From CAVSJO01 sp963728445 (lineage in GTDB: Bacteria; Gemmatimonadota; Gemmatimonadetes; Longimicrobiales; RSA9), in NCBI GenBank assembly GCA_963728445.1, contig CAVSJO010000004.1, forward strand, positions 248,001 through 312,000: 64,000 nucleotides of DNA, in the 5' to 3' direction. Position 1 is the first letter of the stretch. Each line of letters begins with the position of its first letter. The notes under the pieces are model-generated. The model saw only the letters and a list, made by a program, of their open reading frames with translations, did no database searches and had not been told where the DNA came from. The position numbers were made by a program, and so were the translations under genes. Positions 48,735 to 55,727 of this stretch are shown piece by piece.

Positions 48735-50047
48735 CGCAGCAGAACCCCTTCCGAGGCCGTCAGCACGAGGCGCAGCTGCGGAGCCAGCGGCCCCGCTCCC
48801 CGCCCCGCGAACGCGCCGAAGCCGAACTCGTAGTTCACCAGGTATGGCAGGAGCATGACCGTTCTGGGCGAAGCCGTTGCGCCCTCCGCCACCGGCGTGG
48901 CCAGCGAGTTGATGAAGCTGGTCACGGGCAGCGCGACACGGTCAGCGGTGCCGGCGTCGCCCGTGAACGCGTCCGGTACCGCCGCCGACACCGTCGTGCT
49001 CACCGCTGCGCCCAGAGGCGAGCGGGCGAGGGGGATCAGCTCCGAGCGGGCCATCGGCCGGACCGAAATGCCCAGCGTGTCCCCGGGCCGAAAGCCCGGC
49101 TGCGGCGGCACCGGCTCGAGCAGGATCTCGGCGCGCGTGACCGTGACGTCCGCGAGAGGGATACGGCACCCCGATACGCCCGGGCACGCAAACGTGACCG
49201 TATCCCACCCGGCCTTGAACTCCAGGACGGAGCGCCACTCGGGCACACCGCCGACACGCAGCGTCGTGGGCGGTCCGGCGGGCGGCGTGAAGACGAAGGT
49301 CGACGAGAAGAGGGACGACGACGCGTGCACCACCGTGTCCGGACGCTCCGAGGGCCGGGCGTCCACGATCAGCGAGGCACGGGTGCCCTGCACCCGCACG
49401 CCGGGTGTCTGCGAAGAGAGGATCAGCCCGTTGGCGCTGACCGCCGAGTCGCGCAGCGTTTCGAGTGCCCCGGGCTCGAGCTCGAAGATCAGCGAGTCCG
49501 TGCCGGGGGTCCATTCCGCCGTTCCGATCTGCTCACCCATCGTCCCACCGGACTGCTCCCAGGGCAGCCTCGCCCCGGTGGAGTCGACCCGGTTCTGCCA
49601 CGTAGCCGTCGACCGGTCCCAGGACTCCTGCGACACGTTCAGCGCCAGCGTTGCGGGCGTGCTGCCGTTGTCGCTGATCGACGCGGAGTCCGTGTAGAGG
49701 ATCACACGGGCGCGGATGAACGTCGGGATCGTGTCCGTGTGCGCCGTACCCGACGAGTCGTTGTACTGCACGGTCGTGGGGAGCGTCGTGAAACGCATCA
49801 GCCCGTGGGCATCCAGCGTCCCGCCGAAGTCGTTGGCGGCCACGATGAGCCCGGTCTGGCCCGGCTGCGTGTAGCCGGAGAAGGTAGTGTCGAAGACCAG
49901 GAAGTCCGACGCGGGCAGCACGATCTCGTACGTGTGGACTGCCCCTTCCGGATAGAGCGGCCCACCCACCGCCGTGGGATCGTCGTTCCCGCAGCCCGCC
50001 GCGAGCACAGCTGCCGCGAGGCCGAGGAACACAGCGACCCGCCTCAC
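48731..50047 (-). CDS. Predicted outer-membrane or periplasmic lipoprotein
   Basis: 438 residues. The signal peptide ends in the lipobox LAAGC, with Cys near residue 19. The mature part is beta-rich and Thr/Ser-rich with no recognised enzyme motif. Phrases such as LMRFTTLPTTVQY, SSQTPGVRVQGTRAS and VVHASSSLFSSTFVF recur in large Bacteroidota-type surface lipoproteins (DUF4270-like), but the similarity is only suggestive. GTG start at 50047. It is translationally coupled to the outer-membrane protein downstream, which suggests a surface assembly. Confidence 0.6.
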   Translation of the reverse strand: MRRVAVFLGLAAAVLAAGCGNDDPTAVGGPLYPEGAVHTYEIVLPASDFLVFDTTFSGYTQPGQTGLIVAANDFGGTLDAHGLMRFTTLPTTVQYNDSSGTAHTDTIPTFIRARVILYTDSASISDNGSTPATLALNVSQESWDRSTATWQNRVDSTGARLPWEQSGGTMGEQIGTAEWTPGTDSLIFELEPGALETLRDSAVSANGLILSSQTPGVRVQGTRASLIVDARPSERPDTVVHASSSLFSSTFVFTPPAGPPTTLRVGGVPEWRSVLEFKAGWDTVTFACPGVSGCRIPLADVTVTRAEILLEPVPPQPGFRPGDTLGISVRPMARSELIPLARSPLGAAVSTTVSAAVPDAFTGDAGTADRVALPVTSFINSLATPVAEGATASPRTVMLLPYLVNYEFGFGAFAGRGAGPLAPQLRLVLTASEGVLLR

Positions 50048-50093
50048 GCGACCGCCGTCCGGCCGCTCGTTTCGATTTCCTGCATGCCCACTC

Positions 50094-50513
50094 TCAGTCC
50101 TCTCCGTCCGGTCGATCCTGCGCCGCGCGACCGTGCAGCCGGAAGACCTCCGGCAGCAGCTCGTCCATGCTCCACTCCCGCACCGTCCCGTCCGCGCCGA
50201 TCGAGACCACCGGCAGCTCCGGCGAGAACTCGACGAGGACCTGCCGACACGCGCCGCAGGGCGGCGCCGGCGTTTCCGCGTCGGTCGTCAACACGAGGCG
50301 GCGGAACCGCCGATGCCCCGCGGCCACCGCGCTGCCCACCGCCACCCGCTCGGCGCACACCGTCACCGGAAAGGATGCGTTCTCCACGTTGCACCCGGTG
50401 AACCACTCCCCGTCCTCCGTCTGCAGCGCGCATCCGACGCGAAAGCCCGAGTACGGCGCATAGGCGCGTCCACGGGCCTGCTCCGCGAGGGCGCGGCCCT
50501 CAATCTCCTCCAC
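50094..50513 (-). CDS. cdd: Cytidine deaminase
   Basis: Deaminates cytidine and deoxycytidine to the uridines. 139 residues from GTG 50513, the usual size for the homotetrameric class. GCNVENASFPVTVCAERVA holds the first zinc cysteine and the catalytic Glu. PCGACRQVL holds the other two cysteines. AYAPYSGFRVGCAL is the N-terminal signature. An upstream ATG at 50570 would force a 71-base overlap with alr and add non-conserved residues; GTG 50513 overlaps alr by 14 bases. Confidence 0.93.
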   Translation of the reverse strand: MEEIEGRALAEQARGRAYAPYSGFRVGCALQTEDGEWFTGCNVENASFPVTVCAERVAVGSAVAAGHRRFRRLVLTTDAETPAPPCGACRQVLVEFSPELPVVSIGADGTVREWSMDELLPEVFRLHGRAAQDRPDGED

Positions 50514-51645
50514 TTCCGACCTCGATCCGGGGAAGGCGCCCACCCAGGCGCGTGAGAATTTCGTAGCCAATCGTATCCGCCCGGGCCGCTACATGTTCCA
50601 GCAGGATCTCCTCCGATCCGTCCCGCCCCACGATCGTGGCGACGTCGCCGGCCTCCGCCTCCGGCACTCCGGACACGTCGACGACGGTCAGGTCCATGGA
50701 CATGCGTCCGATCATCGGCGCCCGCCGCCCCCGAACCAGCACCTCGCCGCCGTTGCCGAGAGCGCGCGGCAGCCCGTCGCCGTAGCCGACCGCCAGCGTC
50801 GCCCAGCGCTCCACCCCCTCGGCGGCGTACGTGGCCCCGTAGCCCACGGTCCAGCCTTCCGGCACCTCCTGCACCCGGACCACCCGCGCCCGTACCGACA
50901 CCACCGGCCGCGCCGCGGGCAGGCCCTCCACCTCCGGAGCGGGGTCTCCGCCGTACAGGAAGATGCCGGGCCGCACGGCGTCCGCTCCGTAGCGGGCCGG
51001 CCAGCGCAGCGCGGCGGCGCTGTTCGCCGCGTGGACCAACAGGTCCCCCGCCGACGGCGGCACCGCCGCGAGCGCCTCCTGGAACCGCTCCCACTGCACC
51101 GCCGTGGCCTCGTCGCCCGGCGCGTCCGCGCCCTGGAAATGCGTGAATACACCCCGCCAGCGCAGGCGCGGACCCGTTCGCAACCCGACCTCCGGCGCCC
51201 AGCGCGGGGCCGCGCGCCAGTCGAAGCCGGCCCGTCCCATCCCGGTGTCGACCTCCACGTGGAAGTCCAGCGGCGCCTCGGACGCTTCCGATGCCTGCGC
51301 CCACCGGTCCAGCGACGCGAGATCCGACACGCTCGCCGACAGACGTGCCCGCGCCGCCGCCTCCACGTCCTGCGGCGGCAGCGGCGAGAAGACAATGACC
51401 GGCCGCTCGATCCCGAGTCGCCGCACCGCCCAGCCTTCCGCCGCCGCAGCCACACCGAAGGCCCACGGCTCCAGCGGCTCCAGCGCGCGCACCGCCCGCT
51501 CGACGCCGATCCCGTAGGCGTTCGCCTTCACCATCGGGATCAGCGCGACGCCGGCCCCGACGCGTCGCCGGACCGTATCGAAATTCGCGCGCAACGCGTC
51601 GAGATCCACCTCGACCCACGCACGCCCCGTCGATTCCTTTGACAT
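50500..51645 (-). CDS. alr: Alanine racemase
   Basis: PLP enzyme supplying D-alanine for peptidoglycan. 381 residues. The PLP lysine is K40 in PMVKANAYGIG. EVDTGMGRAGFDW, FTHFQGAD, HAANSAAALRWP, RPGIFLYGG and VGYGATYAAEG (catalytic Tyr region) are all family motifs, as is IGRMSMDLTVVDVS. ATG 51645 lies inside the TTGACA of the divergent mazG promoter. It is first of eight same-strand genes with gaps of at most 46 bases, ending with fbp. Confidence 0.94.
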   Translation of the reverse strand: MSKESTGRAWVEVDLDALRANFDTVRRRVGAGVALIPMVKANAYGIGVERAVRALEPLEPWAFGVAAAAEGWAVRRLGIERPVIVFSPLPPQDVEAAARARLSASVSDLASLDRWAQASEASEAPLDFHVEVDTGMGRAGFDWRAAPRWAPEVGLRTGPRLRWRGVFTHFQGADAPGDEATAVQWERFQEALAAVPPSAGDLLVHAANSAAALRWPARYGADAVRPGIFLYGGDPAPEVEGLPAARPVVSVRARVVRVQEVPEGWTVGYGATYAAEGVERWATLAVGYGDGLPRALGNGGEVLVRGRRAPMIGRMSMDLTVVDVSGVPEAEAGDVATIVGRDGSEEILLEHVAARADTIGYEILTRLGGRLPRIEVGSGGD

Positions 51646-51666
51646 TCTTCGCAAATCGCGTATGAT
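51639..51666 (+). promoter_or_regulatory. Near-consensus sigma-70 promoter for mazG
   Basis: TTGACA (51639-51644), a 16-base spacer and TATGAT (51661-51666). The mazG GTG begins 10 bases after the -10, so transcription would start at or within about 3 bases of the start codon. No ribosome-binding site fits between. Confidence 0.75.
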
Positions 51667-51675
51667 AGCCGCACC

Positions 51676-52566
51676 GTGACCCGACCGCAACCGGAAAACC
51701 GCGATACGACAGGGAGTTCCGCGACTCCGCCCGAGCTCTCCCACGAGCCTCTCGAGCGCGTACTCCAGACCGTCCGCTACCTGCGCAGTGCCTGCCCGTG
51801 GGACGCCGACCAGACGCCCCGCTCCCTCCTGCCCTACCTCATCGAAGAGGCCCACGAGGTCGCCGAGTCCGTCGAGGATGGAGACGACGACGCGCTCCGC
51901 TCCGAGCTCGGCGACCTGCTGCTCCACGTCGCCTTTCAGATCGTGCTCGGTGAGGAGCGGGACGCGTTTCGCGCAGGCGAGGTCGCGGACGCGGTCGTCG
52001 CCAAGATGAAGCGTCGGCACCCGCACCTCTACCCGGGAGAGGCCGGGACGGACGTCATGGACGGCTCCCCGGCGGCGTGGGAAGCGATCAAGGCCCGGGA
52101 GCGCCCCGGCCGCTCCCTCGTCGACGGACTCGCCCGGGGGCTGGATCCTCTGAGCCGCGCCCACCGCATCCAGGAGCGCGTCTCCGGCGTGGGCTTCGAC
52201 TGGGCCGACCCCTCCGGCGCCCTCGCCAAGGTGCGGGAGGAGACGGAGGAAGTGGCCCAGGCACTGGAATCGCTCCGGGCGGCGAAGCTGCGCGAGGGCG
52301 CGGATCCCGGCCCGACGCCCGGACCGGACGCCGCCGCGAACCACTTCGAAGAGGAGCTCGGGGACCTGCTCTTCGCCGCCGTGAACCTGGCGCGCCTGGC
52401 CGGGAGCCACGGTCTGCACGCCCTCGGGCGCGCCAACCGGAAGTTCACGGCGCGCTTCCGGGCGCTGGAGGACCTGGCCCGCGAGCGGGGCGTGCGCCTG
52501 GGCGAGGCGAGCCTGGAGGAGCTCGACGCGTTGTGGGACGACGTGAAGGGCTCGGAAGGCGACTGA
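51676..52566 (+). CDS. mazG: Nucleoside triphosphate pyrophosphohydrolase MazG
   Basis: Hydrolyses (d)NTPs to monophosphates and PPi, for house-cleaning and for lowering ppGpp in E. coli. 296 residues with two MazG folds. The first has CPWDADQTPRSLLPYLIEEA, E57-E58-x2-E61 and E77-x2-D80 (ELGDLLLH). The second has EETEEVAQALESL and HFEEELGDLLFAAVNLARL. The first 25 residues are not conserved. Start GTG 51676, apparently near-leaderless. Confidence 0.93.
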   Translation: MTRPQPENRDTTGSSATPPELSHEPLERVLQTVRYLRSACPWDADQTPRSLLPYLIEEAHEVAESVEDGDDDALRSELGDLLLHVAFQIVLGEERDAFRAGEVADAVVAKMKRRHPHLYPGEAGTDVMDGSPAAWEAIKARERPGRSLVDGLARGLDPLSRAHRIQERVSGVGFDWADPSGALAKVREETEEVAQALESLRAAKLREGADPGPTPGPDAAANHFEEELGDLLFAAVNLARLAGSHGLHALGRANRKFTARFRALEDLARERGVRLGEASLEELDALWDDVKGSEGD

Positions 52567-52601
52567 GGCGCGCCTGCACCCTTGCGCCCTCCGGCGCTCG
52601 A

Positions 52602-52617
52602 TGCTACGTTCGTAGCA
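52602..52617. promoter_or_regulatory. Operator 1 for the BlaI-type repressor
   Basis: TGCTACGTTCGTAGCA is a perfect 16-bp palindrome in the 93 bases between mazG and the repressor gene. It shares its ends TGCTA/TAGCA with operator 2. Confidence 0.7.
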
Positions 52618-52620
52618 CAG

Positions 52621-52636
52621 TGCTACAAAATTAGCA
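52621..52636. promoter_or_regulatory. Operator 2 for the BlaI-type repressor
   Basis: TGCTACAAAATTAGCA is a second 16-bp dyad with the same TGCTA/TAGCA arms. It is centred 19 bases from operator 1, so both face nearly the same side of the helix. The A+T-rich centre probably overlaps the promoter. Confidence 0.65.
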
Positions 52637-52659
52637 TCGTCCCTGAACCGGAGGAGTCC

Positions 52660-53043
52660 GTGCCCCGCATGAAGGACCTGACCCGACGCGAGCGTCAGAT
52701 CATGGACGTGATCTTCCGGCACGGCAGCGCGACGGCGGCGGACGTGCAGGACGGGATGCCCGATGCGCCGGGGTATTCGGCCGTGCGTGCCATGCTCCGG
52801 AAGCTCGAGGAGAAGGGGCACGTGACACACCGGCAGGAGGGTCCGCGTTACGTCTACGAGGCGACGGTCCCGCGGGAGGAGGCGAGCCGCTCGGCGCTGG
52901 AGCGGCTGGTGGGCACGTTCTTCGAGGGGTCGACCCTGAAGACGGTGGCGGCGCTGCTGGACCGGTCGGCGGAGGCGATGACGGAGGAGGAGCTGGACCG
53001 GCTGGAGCACCTGGTGCGGGAAGCCCGGAAAGGAGGCCGCTGA
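52660..53043 (+). CDS. BlaI/MecI-family transcriptional repressor
   Basis: 127 residues. The winged helix covers about 5-75: LTRRERQIMDVIFRHGSATA, VQDGMPDAPGYSAVRAMLRK and LEEKGHVTHRQEGPRYVYEA. The C-terminal dimerisation helices cover about 80-125. In this family the repressor is cleaved after its membrane metallopeptidase partner is activated. GTG 52660 is chosen because GGAGG precedes it by 5 bases; ATG 52669 is possible. Two palindromic operators lie 24-58 bases upstream. The stop shares one base with the M56 gene, the expected partner. Confidence 0.9.
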   Translation: MPRMKDLTRRERQIMDVIFRHGSATAADVQDGMPDAPGYSAVRAMLRKLEEKGHVTHRQEGPRYVYEATVPREEASRSALERLVGTFFEGSTLKTVAALLDRSAEAMTEEELDRLEHLVREARKGGR

Positions 53044-55721
53044 TGGACGCGCTGACGGGAATGGCGACGGGGGCTGCGGCATCGGCCGCGGGCGTTCTCG
53101 GAGTGCTCGCCGGATCGGCGCTGCGGGGGGCGGTGCTGCTGGGCCTCGCGGGCCTGGCGGCGCTGACGCTCCGGCGCGCGTCCGCCGCGTCGCGGCACCT
53201 GGTGTGGACGCTGGCCGTGCTGGGGATGCTGGCGCTGCCCGTGGCGACGGCGCTGGTTCCGTCGCTGCAGCTGCCCGTTGCGCTGCGGCTGCCCGCGGAG
53301 CTGCCTCAGGCGACGCGGCTGCTCCACCGCGCCGGACGGACGCCCACTGACCTTCCTCACGCCGCCGCTGAGTCGCGGCGTGGGGCCGAATCCGCCGGGG
53401 CGCAGGCGAGCGCACCCGCGACCGTCCGGCGGGCGGCGAGCCCCGCGCAGTCGAGCGAGACCGCGCAGCTGGATGGTCTCGCGGCGGCCGTGGAAACGCG
53501 CGGCGGAGCCGACCATGCTTCGCTGCCGAGTATTCCGGACCTGCCTTCCCTCCCCGTGCTCGTGCTCCTCGTGTGGGCGGTCGGCGCCGTGCTGGTGCTC
53601 GCGGGCCTGGCGGTCGGCACCGTACGAGTCCGGCTCATGGAGCGGGCGTCTCGGCCGGTGGCCGACGAGCGGCGCCTGCGTGTGCTGGCGGGTGCGCGCG
53701 CCGCTCTGACCTGCCGACGCGAGATTCGGCTCCTGGAAGCCGACGGGCCCGTGATGCCCATGACGTGGGGCCTGCGTCGCCCGGTGGTGCTGCTGCCCGC
53801 GGGATCGTCGGGGTGGCCGGACGCGCGACTGGCCGCGGTGCTGCGCCACGAAGTCGCCCACGTTGCGCGGCGGGACCATCTGACGCAGCTCGCGGCAGAG
53901 CTCGCGTGCGCGCTCTACTGGTTCAACCCGCTGGTGTGGATCGCGGGCCGACGGCTCCGTCTGGAGCGGGAGCACGCGTGCGACGACGCCGCGCTGGCCG
54001 CCGGCGCCCGGGCCAGCGACTACGCCCAGCAGCTCCTGGAGGTCGCCCGCACGCTGCGCACGCAGCGGTCCCTCTCCATGGCGGCGATGGCGATGGCGCG
54101 TCCGTCGGAGCTGACGGGCCGGCTGCTCGCGGTGCTGGACACCGACCGCGCACGGACGGCCCCGGGCGGACGGGCGATCGCTTCGGCGGCAGTGGCGGCG
54201 GCCCTCGTCGTCGGCCTCGTGGCTGCGGCCGAACCGGCCCGCGCAGCCCCGGCACGAGCCGCGGGAGCCGGTGCTCCGCCGGATGCGACGGCCGCCGCAT
54301 CGTCCGTGGCGGGATCGTCGTCGACCGCGTCGTCGAACCCGGCGGCTGCGCCTACCGGCGGCCCGGCTGCCGACGCGGTGGACGGTGCCGATCCGACGGA
54401 CGCGTCCACCGCCCTGGCGGGTTCCTCCGCTGCCGGCCCGTGCGGCACGGACGACGACGGCTCGATCCACATCAACGCGAACGACGATGATACGGAGGTG
54501 CGCTGGACGTCGGGCGACTGCACCCTCGAGATGAAGTCGAAGGGCACGGTCCGACTCACGGACGACCTGACGGGGATCCGCACGCTCGGCCGCGGGGCCT
54601 CTCTGGAGCTCACGCTCGACGACGGCACCGAGCGCTCCGTGCGGGCGACGAGCGGACCGAACGGGCCGGTGTACCGATTCCGCGTCGCGGGGCACGACCA
54701 GCCGTTCGACGCGGAGGCCCAGCGATGGTTCCACGACACGATGCTGGCGCTGATCCGGCGCACGGGGTGGCAGGCCGAGGCGCGCGTGTCCTACCTCCTC
54801 TCCCACGGCGGTCCCGACGCGGTGATCGCCGAGCTGGGCGACGTCGAGAGCTCGTACGCGCGTGGCGTGTACTTCCGGGAGCTGACGAAGCAGGCGGATC
54901 TGACGACCGCGCAGGTCACGGACGTGATCCGTCGCGCGAGCCGGAACGGCGAGGGCGACCACGCGATGGCGGAGCTGCTCGTGGAGATCGCGAATCGCTA
55001 CGCGTTCGACGCGCCGCTTCGGGCGGCCTACATCGACGCGACGCGGGGGCTGGATTCGGACTACGAGCGCTCCCGGACGCTCCAGGCGGTGCTGGACCGC
55101 GGCCATCCCTCGCCCGCCGACGTCGAGGCCGTGCTGAGGTCGGCTGCGGCGATCGGCTCCGACTACGAGCGCTCCCAGGTGCTGCGGAAGGCGCTCGCCC
55201 GCGGCGACATGACGCCAGGGGGGCGGCGCGTCTACCTCGACGCCGCGGCTGCGTCGCGCTCGGACTACGAGCGCGGCCAGATGCTGCAGGCGTTCCTGGA
55301 GCGGGGCGGCCTCGGCGAGGCCGAACAGGTGTCCGTCCTGACCGCGGCCGCGGAGATGGGCTCCGACCATGAGCGGGCGCAGCTGATGAAGGGCTACGCC
55401 TTCGACGTCTCCTCCGCGCCCGTACAGAAGGCCTACGTGAAGGCCGTGTCGGAGATCGGCTCCGACTATGAGACCGGGCAACTCCTCGGAGAGCTGATCC
55501 GATCCCGGCACCTCGGCGACCCGGCCCTGGCGATGGTGCTGGTCGCGGCGCGACGGATCGGGTCCGACCACGAGCTCGCCCAGCTCCTCCTCGAGGTCGC
55601 CCGCAGCTACCGCCTGACCGGGCCGCTCCGGGACGCATTCCTGAAGACCCTCGACGGCGTCGACTCGGGGAGCGAGCACGATCGCGTCGCGTCGGAGCTG
55701 CTCCGGCAGGAGACGGGCTGA
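53043..55721 (+). CDS. BlaR1-like M56 metallopeptidase with a 34-residue-repeat C-terminal domain
   Basis: 892 residues. Membrane segments at about 25-45, 55-75 and 170-195 flank a variable loop. The M56 zinc site is H269-E270-x-x-H273 (VLRHEVAHVARRDHL), with the downstream ligand in LEREHACDD (near 307-314). A fourth membrane segment lies at about 380-397. The exported part has a beta-rich segment (SIHINANDDDTEVRWTSGD, then LELTLDDGTERSVRATSG, about 472-545). A helical region of about nine units with a 33-36-residue period follows, each marked S-D-[YH]-E: 603, 638, 672, 706, 740, 774, 807, 841 and 877. There is no penicillin-binding domain. Confidence 0.85.
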   Translation: MDALTGMATGAAASAAGVLGVLAGSALRGAVLLGLAGLAALTLRRASAASRHLVWTLAVLGMLALPVATALVPSLQLPVALRLPAELPQATRLLHRAGRTPTDLPHAAAESRRGAESAGAQASAPATVRRAASPAQSSETAQLDGLAAAVETRGGADHASLPSIPDLPSLPVLVLLVWAVGAVLVLAGLAVGTVRVRLMERASRPVADERRLRVLAGARAALTCRREIRLLEADGPVMPMTWGLRRPVVLLPAGSSGWPDARLAAVLRHEVAHVARRDHLTQLAAELACALYWFNPLVWIAGRRLRLEREHACDDAALAAGARASDYAQQLLEVARTLRTQRSLSMAAMAMARPSELTGRLLAVLDTDRARTAPGGRAIASAAVAAALVVGLVAAAEPARAAPARAAGAGAPPDATAAASSVAGSSSTASSNPAAAPTGGPAADAVDGADPTDASTALAGSSAAGPCGTDDDGSIHINANDDDTEVRWTSGDCTLEMKSKGTVRLTDDLTGIRTLGRGASLELTLDDGTERSVRATSGPNGPVYRFRVAGHDQPFDAEAQRWFHDTMLALIRRTGWQAEARVSYLLSHGGPDAVIAELGDVESSYARGVYFRELTKQADLTTAQVTDVIRRASRNGEGDHAMAELLVEIANRYAFDAPLRAAYIDATRGLDSDYERSRTLQAVLDRGHPSPADVEAVLRSAAAIGSDYERSQVLRKALARGDMTPGGRRVYLDAAAASRSDYERGQMLQAFLERGGLGEAEQVSVLTAAAEMGSDHERAQLMKGYAFDVSSAPVQKAYVKAVSEIGSDYETGQLLGELIRSRHLGDPALAMVLVAARRIGSDHELAQLLLEVARSYRLTGPLRDAFLKTLDGVDSGSEHDRVASELLRQETG

Positions 55722-55727
55722 AGCTCG

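Noticed and set aside
50571..53415. Long minus-strand frame upstream of alr across mazG and the BlaI-type gene
   Set aside because: mazG and the repressor on the plus strand carry clear motifs; alr has its own ATG at 51645.
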